From Escarpia spicata (lineage: Eukaryota > Annelida > Polychaeta > Sabellida > Siboglinidae), in the NCBI GenBank assembly GCA_963995525.1, contig OZ023214.1:56070841-56134840 (forward strand): a stretch of DNA of 64,000 nt, read 5' to 3'. The notes below the pieces were generated by a model. The model had not been told where the DNA came from. It saw only the letters and a program-made list of their open reading frames with translations, and ran no database searches. Positions within the stretch are counted from its first letter, which is position 1, and every line of letters begins with the position of its first letter. Both the position numbers and the translations under genes were made by a program. Positions 1 through 13,305 of the stretch are shown here, piece by piece.

Positions 1-1311
1 ACATCTTCCAGTCATTTGACAAGTACCTATACATAGCGACTGAAAACTTAAGGAAATTATTAAAATAGTTGTTAATTTATCAACTGCAAATCAATGAAAC
101 TGACCCTGTCTGTTGCTCATTTATTAATATAATATTCTTAACATGAGAATAAAATGCAACAATAAGATTTAACAAGGCTGCATCCTGAGAATTAACTCCA
201 TATAGTAGATAAACAAGGAAGACTGGCTTATCGAGTGTCCCAACTTTTTTCTATATGTATCCCACCTTTCACCCATGAAACATTCACATTGTACACATAC
301 AAAATATTCAAGTAGTAGACCCCAGCTACAGCAGAGGCAGGTGGGGCTAACCACTAATTCTTGTCACTGTTCTTTGAAGTTGGATATGTGCTACTGATTC
401 ACATTATCATGGCAGCAAGTGGGATGAAGTATGACATGATTGAGAGACCTTCCTCTTTTATAAGATTACTAGGCTAGCTATAGATTCAATGTAATGGAAC
501 AGACAAAGTTTGTGTAATACAACATGATTTGTGACAAGGTAGCATTGCAAGAAGGAAGAGAGAATCAGTTTGTAAGTCCATTAGTGCACTGCCAGTAAAT
601 GTCACTGTTTGTCTGTCTGCATCTGTCTTCACTCGGTTCACTCATGTACAATGTCTACAAACGATAGTCCTGAGAATCATTCCTCTTGTGAGATTCCACC
701 AGCAGATTCAAGCATTCATGGGCGCCGATGAGTTCAACTTCAACTCAAAGCAGCAGCAGTTGATGGAACTGCAGTCTGGACTCTGCATCTGGCAGTTGCA
801 GGCTCCACACTGCAACAATGTCACAACACTGTATGTCATGTGATAACAGGTCATGTGACATTACGCTCACAACAGTCTGTGGTTCTCAACCATGTTTAAG
901 TTTGGCAATACACACCAGATGTCTTTGCTGTTACCAGGAAATAAAGGAACAGCAAATATTAGACATAAGAAAATGAAAGATGGGGAGAGCAAGTGAGCAA
1001 GAGAGCAAGTGAGCAAGATGACAGGGTACATTGAAAACTAACACAAAGAGCAGTGCAGTAATAGTGGAACTAGACCTCACCCTGTACAAGGGCACCATGG
1101 GGAAGGGAAGAACATATGTGCTGCAGATTTGTTGGCATAACTAATAATAGCGTGCACATATGTGTATATGATTGTACACATCAGTATAATTTCATACAGT
1201 ATAGAACACTCAGGTCATAATTAAACAGGACTGGTACGCAGGGCTCCCTCCACGCATACCAAATACTGAAAAAGAAAGAAACTCAGCCATTATTAATAAA
1301 AACAACAGTTT
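1..1311. other. Unassigned AT-rich flank of the 3.2-kb array
   Basis: I see no supported gene, RNA or repeat family here. A plus-strand frame is open from about 607 to a stop at 841-843 but it has no recognisable domain, no convincing start and no clear splice sites. A short run of AGCAAGTGAGCAAGA-like units lies near 990-1018. The segment ends where the first E repeat begins (AAAAATGTGCC at 1313). Confidence 0.5.
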
Positions 1312-1650
1312 AAAAAATGTGCCAAGTGGCCCCGAAGTCCTTTGGACTAATACGTCTATATGTGACCCCGGCTGACCAAATGAGTGATAAGTCGGAAAAA
1401 TTGTAACATTGTTTTCTTACATCCTTGTAAAGGTTTGGTAGGGTGCTTTACACGGTTTCAAAAATTATGACTGCTACAAAAATTTGCAAAGTTATGGAGC
1501 ATTGAACATGGTAGGGGTCAAAAAGTGAAAATGAAGAAAACGGCTGTTGAAGTTTTATATTATATATGCAAATGGATTGCATGGAAATATTACATGCACA
1601 ACATTCAAATGTGGCACAGAGTATGTGATATTTATGTTATGTTGCAATGA

Positions 1651-2064
1651 TGCACTGGAAGTACAAATGTGCTGCTACAAAGACTTATCAAGTTATGCCA
1701 GGTTATGTCTTCATGTGTAAAACTAAGAGGACAGATTATTTGAGAGCAAAAGGTAGACTCACTGTTTGACACAGTTTAAAACTTACAGGCAACTGTCCAG
1801 TTTAACAGGGGTCTAGTGGCTTAATGCTGTCTGTTGACACAAGCTACTGCCAGTGACCAATTACAGATTAGTTACAGTTTCCATCAAACAATAGCAGGCA
1901 GAGAATCTTAGCTCCACAGCTGGGTGTAATACACAACAAGTGATACATATGTGATACACTGGAAGTACAAATGTGTTGCTACAAAAATGTATAAAGTTAT
2001 GCCAGATTATGTCTTTATGTATCAAATTAAGAGGACAGATTATTTGAGAGCAAAAGGTAGTCTA
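1651..2064 (+). repeat. Direct repeat pair inside E (~105 bp, ~306 bp apart)
   Basis: The stretch from CACTGGAAGTACAAATGTG to AGAGCAAAAGGTAG occurs at about 1651-1758 and again at about 1957-2064, with moderate divergence. The same pair is present in every E copy. Confidence 0.85.
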
Positions 2065-2580
2065 AAGAAAATAAAAAATGGGTCAGCTGGACGGTGATAG
2101 ACCGTTTGAACTTGAAGCTTTTGTCAAACTTTTGTCTCGACTTCACCGAAGGTGGTGTCCTGCTGTCAGAACTTCGAAGGTGTTACTCACCTAACTTACA
2201 GTTCTTTGTCAGTAAGAATAATGGGATGATAATTTACACCAACGTTGTTTCCCGTAGAAGTCATTTTGTGGGATGCATTAGCATTAGTCGTGCAAATTCA
2301 AAAATTAGTGCTATATAATAATAGTTTGTCAAAATGTAAACAAACTCAAAGACAGTTGCAGATTACTGTCCACCAAGCAGTAGCTGAGCAGTTTTATAAT
2401 AATAATAATCCACAAGTTAAGTGGCAGTGATGTTCCTTTTATCATTCATGTGATGTTTATTGTGAGCTTGGCGGACAAATGGTTATCATACGTAGACAGG
2501 TACAGAAAGAAACTGACATTTTCTATAAAAAGAATATGTTTGCCTAGCAATGGCATGTATTTCTTATGGTTGCTGTTTCT

Positions 2581-2607
2581 GCCGGGCAGAAACAGTTTCT
2601 GCCCGGC
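2581..2607. repeat. Perfect 13-bp-arm palindrome in E
   Basis: GCCGGGCAGAAAC and its exact reverse complement are separated by one base. Copies lie at 5766-5792, 8951-8977 and 12136-12162. Only the central base differs, in copy 4, so the arms are unchanged in all four copies. Copy 5 lacks this part. Confidence 0.9.
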
Positions 2608-2685
2608 ATAAATCAAACAACCCTGTAGGTAATTATTAATCAAATGTTTTTTGGTGAATCATAGTTACAGATCTTTAAGGGTTAT

Positions 2686-2792
2686 TTCTATTATAATTAT
2701 TCCTCTAAATGCAAGACATGGTGCAATAAGTGAACAGTAAACCTGTAAACATTTTACCATGTCTTGCATTTAGAGGAATAATTATAATAGAA
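2686..2792. repeat. 37-bp perfect inverted repeat with 33-bp loop in E
   Basis: The left arm 2686-2722 (TTCTATTATAATTATTCCTC...) is the exact reverse complement of 2756-2792. The same structure sits at 5871-5977, 9056-9162 and 12241-12347. In copy 5 the left arm is absent and the loop is in the opposite orientation (~15375-15413), which suggests that copies 1-4 acquired an inverted copy of this segment. Confidence 0.92.
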
Positions 2793-3007
2793 AATAAAAT
2801 GTTGTCGCACATATTTTTTTATTCATGCATCGATGAGAAACCGGGAATTACTTTTGTGTGGCCTAAGAATAACTAATTTCAATTAACTTTCTGCTTATAT
2901 AAAACAACTGCATAAAATATATATCCATACAAGACACAGACTCTGCATGTGACAAATATTTTGGGAAGGGGAATAGTGTTCTGTTTCTGGTATAATATGC
3001 TGTGTTT

Positions 3008-3125
3008 GTTGACCCAAGCCTCTGCCAGTGACCAATTACAGATTATTCACACTTCCCACCATCAGCCACAGTGACCCAAGCCTCAGTCAGTGACCAATTA
3101 CAGATTAGTCACACTTTAACCAGCC
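3008..3125 (+). repeat. ~61-bp tandem duplication inside E
   Basis: CCAGTGACCAATTACAGATT occurs at ~3020 and, with a one-base difference, at ~3081, each preceded by TGACCCAAGCCTC. A related single copy lies at ~1850. Present in all E copies. Confidence 0.8.
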
Positions 3126-3240
3126 AGGCACAGTGAGGTGTGACAGATGTTGAGGGAAAAGGGATTAGTTGAACAAAAGGACTGGAAGCCTGTTAGAGGT
3201 GCTGCTACAGTATACCATTTAGTTAACAAATTTTGCATTT

Positions 3241-3670
3241 TATGGGAACTTTGGAGTCCTTAGAATGATTGAATCAAATACAGATTTCTTGTGTATAGTG
3301 GCACTACCATATGAAATGTATATGCAAAATTAGAGAAAAAGTTACTTAAGAGTTTTTGAAAAAATTGGCAAAATGTGAAAATTTACCAGTTTTGGGGTCC
3401 TTTTGGGGGGGTCATTAGGTGCCCTTAGAATGATTCAATAAAATACAGACTTCTTGTGTACAGTGACACTACTACATGAAATGTATATGCAAAATTAGAG
3501 AAAAAGTTGCTGAACAGTTTTTGAAAAAATAGGCAAAGTGTAAAATTTGTACCAGTTTTGGGGTCCTTGAAGGCCTTAGGGAGCCCTTAGAATGATTAAA
3601 TAAAATACAGATTTCTCGTGCCCTAAGATATGTCTATGCAAAATTAGAGAAAAAGTTGCTGAACAGTTTC
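3241..3670 (+). repeat. ~163-bp internal tandem repeat of E (about 2.6 units)
   Basis: The phrase TTAGAATGATT recurs at 3260, 3425 and 3587. Each occurrence is followed by an AAATACAGAYTTCT motif and then GCAAAATTAGAGAAAAAGTT. The spacing is about 165 and 162 bp. The last unit runs into the conserved E 3' end. Confidence 0.85.
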
Positions 3671-3750
3671 TGAGATACGGCAGCTAACGGCAGACAGCGG
3701 ACGCAGAGTGATGGCAATAGTCCCTTGGACCTTTGGCCAAAGGACTAAAA

Positions 3751-4497
3751 AGAAAAACTGTATATAACCAAAATTGGTAACTCTTATCTGTACCTGAAAA
3801 TGAAATAAATAAAAGTTAGTAGGTAATGTCAACAAAATACTTATACCTAATAATAATTAATAGGGTAATTCCATGTGAACACAACCAAAATTCCTTAAAT
3901 TTGTTGCCATCATCCCTTAAATTTTTGAATCAATCAGTTTGGTGAGTCTTTGGTAAGATAAGCAAGAATCCGAAATTTGAGTGTTCTAGCTCCAGTAGTT
4001 TTCGAGTTACGGCAGCTTGAAATTTGGGATGGCTTCTTAATAATAAATAAAATTATTCACATTTCACAGGGTAATATCTCTCTATTTAACATGTGTCAGT
4101 GAAACGTTGTGGAATTCTTCTCTACAATGTATAGATCACATAAATATAATTAAAACATAAATACAGTGTATGGTTAATGTGCACCAAGTTGATAAAGATA
4201 ATGATTTATTCAATAAATCACTTGCGAGAGGGTTTTCAGACCTTGATTGTGAGCAAAATACACATACCCCAGAAACTAGTTGTATATAATTGGTATATAT
4301 GCATGCAAGTGTGCAAATCAGAGTAATATGGCATGTCTGGTTGTCTTAATTATGAATCTGTACATATGCAAAGATGGTACGTTGTTATATTTCTTTAAAA
4401 TGTACCAACTTCCGACCCAAAAAAGTCAATGAGGCATAGCATGTATTATCACAAAACTTTTTCTAGGTGTAAGCTTGTCCGTATAACACAAATAACT
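3751..4497 (+). repeat. Array spacer (S-family sequence), first of four
   Basis: Joins E copies 1 and 2; copies recur at 6936-7682, 10121-10867 and 13306-14052. From the TAATAGGGTAATTCC motif onward it matches, in reverse, the S-family copy at 20056-21415. The part around AATAAATCACTTGCGAGAGGG is shared with the S copies at 16411, 18093, 19375 and 19700. The spacer is therefore an S-family repeat carried along with E, not unique DNA. Confidence 0.85.
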
Positions 4498-6935
4498 AAA
4501 AATGCGCCAAGTGGCCCTGAAGTCCTTTGGACTAATACGTCTATATGTGACCCCGGCTGACCAAATGAGTGATAAGTCGGAAAAATTGTAACATTGTTTT
4601 CTTACATCCTTGTAAAGGTTTGATAGGGTGCTTTACACGGTTTCAAAAAATATGACTGCTACAAAAATTTGTGAAGTTATGGAGCATTGAACATGGTAGG
4701 GATCAAAAAGGGAAAATGAAGAAAACGGCTGTTGAAGTTTTACATTATATATGCAAATGGATCGCATGGAAATGTTACATGCACAACATTCAAATGTGGC
4801 ACACAGTATGTAATATGTATGTTATATTGCAATGATACACTGGAAGTACAAATGTGCTGCTACAAAGACTTATCAAGTTATGCCAGATTATGTCTTTATG
4901 TGTAAAACTAAGAGGACAGATTATTTGAGAGCAAAAGGTAGACTCACTGTTTGACACATTTTAAAACCTACAGGCAACTGTCCAGTTTAACAGGGGTCTA
5001 GTGGCTTAATGCTGTCTGTTGACACAAGCTACTGCCAGTGACCAATTACAGATTAGTCACAGTTTCCATAAAACAATAGCAGGCAGAGAATCTTAGCTCC
5101 ACAGCTGGGTGTAATACACAACAAGTGATAAATATATGATACACTTGAAATACAAATGTACTGCTACAAAAATGTATAAAGTTATGCCAGATTATGTCTT
5201 TATGTATCAAATTAAGAGGACAGATTATTTGAGAGCAAAAGGTAGTCTAAAGAAAATTTAAAATGGGTCAGCTGGACGGTGATAGACCGTTTGAACTTGA
5301 AGCTTTTGTCAAACTTTTGTCTCGACTTCACCGAAGGTGGTGTCCTGCTGTCAGAACTTCGAAGGTGTTACTCACCTAACTTACAGTTCTTTGTCAGTAA
5401 GAATAATGGGATGATAATTTACACCAACGTTGTTTCCCGTAGAAGTCATTTTGTGGGATGCATTAGCATTAGTCGTGCAAATTCAAAAATTAGTGCTATA
5501 TAATAATAGTTTGTCAAAATGTAAACAAACTCAAAGACAGTTGCAGATTACTGTCCACCAAGCAGTAGCTGAGCAGTTTTATAATAATAATAATCCACAA
5601 GTTAAGTGGCAGTGATGTTCCTTTTATCATTCATGTGATGTTTATTGTGAGCTTGGCGGACAAATGGTTATCATACGTAGACAGGTACAGAAAGAAACTG
5701 ACATTTTCTATAAAAAGAATATGTTTGCCTAGCAATGGCATGTATTTCTTATGGTTGCTGTTTCTGCCGGGCAGAAACAGTTTCTGCCCGGCATAAATCA
5801 AACAACCCTGTAGGTAATTATTAATCAAATGTTTTTTGGTGAATCATAGTTACAGATCTTTAAGGGTTATTTCTATTATAATTATTCCTCTAAATGCAAG
5901 ACATGGTGCAATAAGTGAACAGTAAACCTGTAAACATTTTACCATGTCTTGCATTTAGAGGAATAATTATAATAGAAAATAAAATGTTGTCGCACATATT
6001 TTTTAATTCATGCATCGATGAGAAACCGGGAATTACTTTTGTGTGGCCTAAGAATAACTAATTTCAATTAACTTTCTGCTTATATAAAACAACTGCATAA
6101 AATATATATCCATACAAGACACAGACTCTGCATGTGACAAATATTTTGGGAAGGGGAATAGTGTTCTGTTTCTGGTATAATATGCTGTGTTTGTTGACCC
6201 AAGCCTCTGCCAGTGACCAATTACAGATTATTCACACTTCCCACCATCAGCCACAGTGACCCAAGCCTCAGTCAGTGACCAATTACAGATTAGTCACACT
6301 TTAACCAGCCAGGCACAGTGAGGTGTGACAGATGTTGAGGGAAAAGGGATTAGTTGAACAAAAGGACTGGAAGCCTGTTAGAGGTGCTGCTACAGTATAC
6401 CATTTAGTTAACAAATTTTGCATTTTATGGGAACTTTGGAGTCCTTAGAATGATTGAATCAAATACAGATTTCTTGTGTATAGTGGCACTACCATATGAA
6501 ATGTATATGCAAAATTAGAGAAAAAGTTACTTAAGAGTTTTTGAAAAAATTGGCAAAATGTGAAAATTTACCAGTTTTGGGGTCCTTTTGGGGGGGTCAT
6601 TAGGTGCCCTTAGAATGATTCAATAAAATACAGACTTCTTGTGTACAGTGACACTACTACATGAAATGTATATGCAAAATTAGAGAAAAAGTTGCTGAAC
6701 AGTTTTTGAAAAAATAGGCAAAGTGTAAAATTTGTACCAGTTTTGGGGTCCTTGAAGGCCTTAGGGAGCCCTTAGAATGATTAAATAAAATACAGATTTC
6801 TCGTGCCCTAAGATATGTCTATGCAAAATTAGAGAAAAAGTTGCTGAACAGTTTCTGAGATACGGCAGCTAACGGCAGACAGCGGACGCAGAGTGATGGC
6901 AATAGTCCCTTGGACCTTTGGCCAAAGGACTAAAA
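4498..6935 (+). repeat. E element copy 2
   Basis: Standard unit, preceded by spacer ending ATAACACAAATAACT and followed by the next spacer. It is nearly identical to copies 3 and 4. Confidence 0.85.
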
Positions 6936-7682
6936 AGAAAAACTGTATATAACCAAAATTGGTAACTCTTATCTGTACCTGAAAATGAAATAAATAAAAG
7001 TTAGTAGGTAATGTCAACAAAATACTTATACCTAATAATAATTAATAGGGTAATTCCATGTGAACACAACCAAAATTCCTTAAATTTGTTGCCATCATCC
7101 CTTAAATTTTTGAATCAATCAGTTTGGTGAGTCTTTGGTAAGATAAGCAAGAATCCGAAATTTGAGTGTTCTAGCTCCAGTAGTTTTCGAGTTACGGCAG
7201 CTTGAAATTTGGGATGGCTTCTTAATAATAAATAAAATTATTCACATTTCACAGGGTAATATCTCTCTATTTAACATGTGTCAGTGAAACGTTGTGGAAT
7301 TCTTCTCTACAATGTATAGATCACATAAATATAATTAAAACATAAATACAGTGTATGGTTAATGTGCACCAAGTTGATAAAGATAATGATTTATTCAATA
7401 AATCACTTGCGAGAGGGTTTTCAGACCTTGATTGTGAGCAAAATACACATACCCCAGAAACTAGTTGTATATAATTGGTATATATGCATGCAAGTGTGCA
7501 AATCAGAGTAATATGGCATGTCTGGTTGTCTTAATTATGAATCTGTACATATGCAAAGATGGTACGTTGTTATATTTCTTTAAAATGTACCAACTTCCGA
7601 CCCAAAAAAGTCAATGAGGCATAGCATGTATTATCACAAAACTTTTTCTAGGTGTAAGCTTGTCCGTATAACACAAATAACT

Positions 7683-10120
7683 AAAAATGCGCCAAGTGGC
7701 CCTGAAGTCCTTTGGACTAATACGTCTATATGTGACCCCGGCTGACCAAATGAGTGATAAGTCGGAAAAATTGTAACATTGTTTTCTTACATCCTTGTAA
7801 AGGTTTGATAGGGTGCTTTACACGGTTTCAAAAAATATGACTGCTACAAAAATTTGTGAAGTTATGGAGCATTGAACATGGTAGGGATCAAAAAGGGAAA
7901 ATGAAGAAAACGGCTGTTGAAGTTTTACATTATATATGCAAATGGATCGCATGGAAATGTTACATGCACAACATTCAAATGTGGCACACAGTATGTAATA
8001 TGTATGTTATATTGCAATGATACACTGGAAGTACAAATGTGCTGCTACAAAGACTTATCAAGTTATGCCAGATTATGTCTTTATGTGTAAAACTAAGAGG
8101 ACAGATTATTTGAGAGCAAAAGGTAGACTCACTGTTTGACACATTTTAAAACCTACAGGCAACTGTCCAGTTTAACAGGGGTCTAGTGGCTTAATGCTGT
8201 CTGTTGACACAAGCTACTGCCAGTGACCAATTACAGATTAGTCACAGTTTCCATAAAACAATAGCAGGCAGAGAATCTTAGCTCCACAGCTGGGTGTAAT
8301 ACACAACAAGTGATAAATATATGATACACTTGAAATACAAATGTACTGCTACAAAAATGTATAAAGTTATGCCAGATTATGTCTTTATGTATCAAATTAA
8401 GAGGACAGATTATTTGAGAGCAAAAGGTAGTCTAAAGAAAATTTAAAATGGGTCAGCTGGACGGTGATAGACCGTTTGAACTTGAAGCTTTTGTCAAACT
8501 TTTGTCTCGACTTCACCGAAGGTGGTGTCCTGCTGTCAGAACTTCGAAGGTGTTACTCACCTAACTTACAGTTCTTTGTCAGTAAGAATAATGGGATGAT
8601 AATTTACACCAACGTTGTTTCCCGTAGAAGTCATTTTGTGGGATGCATTAGCATTAGTCGTGCAAATTCAAAAATTAGTGCTATATAATAATAGTTTGTC
8701 AAAATGTAAACAAACTCAAAGACAGTTGCAGATTACTGTCCACCAAGCAGTAGCTGAGCAGTTTTATAATAATAATAATCCACAAGTTAAGTGGCAGTGA
8801 TGTTCCTTTTATCATTCATGTGATGTTTATTGTGAGCTTGGCGGACAAATGGTTATCATACGTAGACAGGTACAGAAAGAAACTGACATTTTCTATAAAA
8901 AGAATATGTTTGCCTAGCAATGGCATGTATTTCTTATGGTTGCTGTTTCTGCCGGGCAGAAACAGTTTCTGCCCGGCATAAATCAAACAACCCTGTAGGT
9001 AATTATTAATCAAATGTTTTTTGGTGAATCATAGTTACAGATCTTTAAGGGTTATTTCTATTATAATTATTCCTCTAAATGCAAGACATGGTGCAATAAG
9101 TGAACAGTAAACCTGTAAACATTTTACCATGTCTTGCATTTAGAGGAATAATTATAATAGAAAATAAAATGTTGTCGCACATATTTTTTAATTCATGCAT
9201 CGATGAGAAACCGGGAATTACTTTTGTGTGGCCTAAGAATAACTAATTTCAATTAACTTTCTGCTTATATAAAACAACTGCATAAAATATATATCCATAC
9301 AAGACACAGACTCTGCATGTGACAAATATTTTGGGAAGGGGAATAGTGTTCTGTTTCTGGTATAATATGCTGTGTTTGTTGACCCAAGCCTCTGCCAGTG
9401 ACCAATTACAGATTATTCACACTTCCCACCATCAGCCACAGTGACCCAAGCCTCAGTCAGTGACCAATTACAGATTAGTCACACTTTAACCAGCCAGGCA
9501 CAGTGAGGTGTGACAGATGTTGAGGGAAAAGGGATTAGTTGAACAAAAGGACTGGAAGCCTGTTAGAGGTGCTGCTACAGTATACCATTTAGTTAACAAA
9601 TTTTGCATTTTATGGGAACTTTGGAGTCCTTAGAATGATTGAATCAAATACAGATTTCTTGTGTATAGTGGCACTACCATATGAAATGTATATGCAAAAT
9701 TAGAGAAAAAGTTACTTAAGAGTTTTTGAAAAAATTGGCAAAATGTGAAAATTTACCAGTTTTGGGGTCCTTTTGGGGGGGTCATTAGGTGCCCTTAGAA
9801 TGATTCAATAAAATACAGACTTCTTGTGTACAGTGACACTACTACATGAAATGTATATGCAAAATTAGAGAAAAAGTTGCTGAACAGTTTTTGAAAAAAT
9901 AGGCAAAGTGTAACATTTGTACCAGTTTTGGGGTCCTTGAAGGCCTTAGGGAGCCCTTAGAATGATTAAATAAAATACAGATTTCTCGTGCCCTAAGATA
10001 TGTCTATGCAAAATTAGAGAAAAAGTTGCTGAACAGTTTCTGAGATACGGCAGCTAACGGCAGACAGCGGACGCAGAGTGATGGCAATAGTCCCTTGGAC
10101 CTTTGGCCAAAGGACTAAAA
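7683..10120 (+). repeat. E element copy 3
   Basis: Standard unit. It differs from copy 2 by isolated substitutions, for example TAACATTTGTACC instead of TAAAATTTGTACC at about 9911. Confidence 0.85.
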
Positions 10121-10867
10121 AGAAAAACTGTATATAACCAAAATTGGTAACTCTTATCTGTACCTGAAAATGAAATAAATAAAAGTTAGTAGGTAATGTC
10201 AACAAAATACTTATACCTAATAATAATTAATAGGGTAATTCCATGTGAACACAACCAAAATTCCTTAAATTTGTTGCCATCATCCCTTAAATTTTTGAAT
10301 CAATCAGTTTGGTGAGTCTTTGGTAAGATAAGCAAGAATCCGAAATTTGAGTGTTCTAGCTCCAGTAGTTTTCGAGTTACGGCAGCTTGAAATTTGGGAT
10401 GGCTTCTTAATAATAAATAAAATTATTCACATTTCACAGGGTAATATCTCTCTATTTAACATGTGTCAGTGAAACGTTGTGGAATTCTTCTCTACAATGT
10501 ATAGATCACATAAATATAATTAAAACATAAATACAGTGTATGGTTAATGTGCACCAAGTTGATAAAGATATTGATTTATTCAATAAATCACTTGCGAGAG
10601 GGTTTTCAGACCTTGATTGTGAGCAAAATACACATACCCCAGAAACTAGTTGTATATAATTGGTATATATGCATGCAAGTGTGCAAATCAGAGTAATATG
10701 GCATGTCTGGTTGTCTTAATTATGAATCTGTACATATGCAAAGATGGTACGTTGTTATATTTCTTTAAAATGTACCAACTTCCGACCCAAAAAAGTCAAT
10801 GAGGCATAGCATGTATTATCACAAAACTTTTTCTAGGTGTAAGCTTGTCCGTATAACACAAATAACT

Positions 10868-13305
10868 AAAAATGCGCCAAGTGGCCCTGAAGTCCTTTGG
10901 ACTAATACGTCTATATGTGACCCCGGCTGACCAAATGAGTGATAAGTCGGAAAAATTGTAACATTGTTTTCTTACATCCTTGTAAAGGTTTGATAGGGTG
11001 CTTTACACGGTTTCAAAAAATATGACTGCTACAAAAATTTGTGAAGTTATGGAGCATTGAACATGGTAGGGATCAAAAAGGGAAAATGAAGAAAACGGCT
11101 GTTGAAGTTTTACATTATATATGCAAATGGATCGCATGGAAATGTTACATGCACAACATTCAAATGTGGCACACAGTATGTAATATGTATGTTATATTGC
11201 AATGATACACTGGAAGTACAAATGTGCTGCTACAAAGACTTATCAAGTTATGCCAGATTATGTCTTTATGTGTAAAACTAAGAGGACAGATTATTTGAGA
11301 GCAAAAGGTAGACTCACTGTTTGACACATTTTAAAACCTACAGGCAACTGTCCAGTTTAACAGGGGTCTAGTGGCTTAATGCTGTCTGTTGACACAAGCT
11401 ACTGCCAGTGACCAATTACAGATTAGTCACAGTTTCCATAAAACAATAGCAGGCAGAGAATCTTAGCTCCACAGCTGGGTGTAATACACAACAAGTGATA
11501 AATATATGATACACTTGAAATACAAATGTACTGCTACAAAAATGTATAAAGTTATGCCAGATTATGTCTTTATGTATCAAATTAAGAGGACAGATTATTT
11601 GAGAGCAAAAGGTAGTCTAAAGAAAATTTAAAATGGGTCAGCTGGACGGTGATAGACCGTTTGAACTTGAAGCTTTTGTCAAACTTTTGTCTCGACTTCA
11701 CCGAAGGTGGTGTCCTGCTGTCAGAACTTCGAAGGTGTTACTCACCTAACTTACAGTTCTTTGTCGGTAAGAATAATGGGATGATAATTTACACCAACGT
11801 TGTTTCCCGTAGAAGTCATTTTGTGGGATGCATTAGCATTAGTCGTGCAAATTCAAAAATTAGTGCTATATAATAATAGTTTGTCAAAATGTAAACAAAC
11901 TCAAAGACAGTTGCAGATTACTGTCCACCAAGCAGTAGCTGAGCAGTTTTATAATAATAATAATCCACAAGTTAAGTGGCAGTGATGATCCTTTTATCAT
12001 TCATGTGATGTTTATTGTGAGCTTGGCGGACAAATGGTTATCATACGTAGACAGGTACAGAAAGAAACTGACATTTTCTATAAAAAGAATATGTTTGCCT
12101 AGCAATGGCATGTATTTCTTATGGTTGCTGTTTCTGCCGGGCAGAAACTGTTTCTGCCCGGCATAAATCAAACAACCCTGTAGGTAATTATTAATCAAAT
12201 GTTTTTTGGTGAATCATAGTTACAGATCTTTAAGGGTTATTTCTATTATAATTATTCCTCTAAATGCAAGACATGGTGCAATAAGTGAACAGTAAACCTG
12301 TAAACATTTTACCATGTCTTGCATTTAGAGGAATAATTATAATAGAAAATAAAATGTTGTCGCACATATTTTTTAATTCATGCATCGATGAGAAACCGGG
12401 AATTACTTTTGTGTGGCCTAAGAATAACTAATTTCAATTAACTTTCTGCTTATATAAAACAACTGCATAAAATATATATCCATACAAGACACAGACTCTG
12501 CATGTGACAAATATTTTGGGAAGGGGAATAGTGTTCTGTTTCTGGTATAATGTGCTGTGTTTGTTGACCCAAGCCTCTGCCAGTGACCAATTACAGATTA
12601 TTCACACTTCCCACCATCAGCCACAGTGACCCAAGCCTCAGTCAGTGACCAATTACAGATTAGTCACACTTTAACCAGCCAGCCACAGTGAGGTGTGACA
12701 GATGTTGAGGGAAAAGGGATTAGTTGAACAAAAGGACTGGAAGCCTGTTAGAGGTGCTGCTACAGTATACCATTTAGTTAAAAAAAATTGCATTTTATGG
12801 GAACTTTGGAGTCCTTAGAATGATTGAATCAAATACAGATTTCTTGTGTATAGTGGCACTACCATATGAAATGTATATGCAAAATTAGAGAAAAAGTTAC
12901 TTAAGAGTTTTTGAAAAAATTGGCAAAATGTGAAAATTTACCAGTTTTGGGGTCCTTTTGGGGGGGTCATTAGGTGCCCTTAGAATGATTCAATAAAATA
13001 CAGACTTCTTGTGTACAGTGACACTACTACATGAAATGTATATGCAAAATTAGAGAAAAAGTTGCTGAACAGTTTTTGAAAAAATAGGCAAAGTGTAAAA
13101 TTTGTACCAGTTTTGGGGTCCTTGAAGGCCTTAGGGAGCCCTTAGAATGATTAAATAAAATACAGATTTCTCGTGCCCTAAGATATGTCTATGCAAAATT
13201 AGAGAAAAAGTTGCTGAACAGTTTCTGAGATACGGCAGCTAACGGCAGACAGCGGACGCAGAGTGATGGCAATAGTCCCTTGGACCTTTGGCCAAAGGAC
13301 TAAAA
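10868..13305 (+). repeat. E element copy 4
   Basis: Standard unit with a few private substitutions: GTCGGTAAG at ~11763, A-to-T at the centre of the 12136-12162 palindrome, and AAAAAAATTG for ACAAATTTTG at ~12781. Confidence 0.85.

Larger units (their letters stand above)
1313..3750 (+). repeat. E element copy 1 (divergent 5' part, standard 3' part)
   Basis: From 1313 to about 1982 this copy carries many substitutions relative to copies 2-4, for example GTGCC versus GCGCC in the start motif and GATACATATGTG versus GATAAATATATG near 1940. After about 2080 it is essentially identical to them. It is preceded by unique sequence rather than by the S-type spacer found before copies 2-5. I read it as the original left-hand copy, which donated its 3' portion to the amplified units. 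Confidence 0.85.

Noticed and set aside
607..843. Plus-strand open stretch containing RFHQQIQAFMGADEFNF
   Set aside because: Somewhat protein-like, but no domain is recognised, no acceptable start or acceptor is evident, and the length is within chance.
2094..2430. 74- and 61-codon frames repeated in each E copy
   Set aside because: They are identical only because E is duplicated. Copy 5 breaks the second frame, and neither resembles a known protein or has a start context that stands out.
3644..3835. 63-codon minus-strand frame repeated every 3185 bp
   Set aside because: It crosses the E-spacer boundary and so cannot be an ancestral gene of either repeat.
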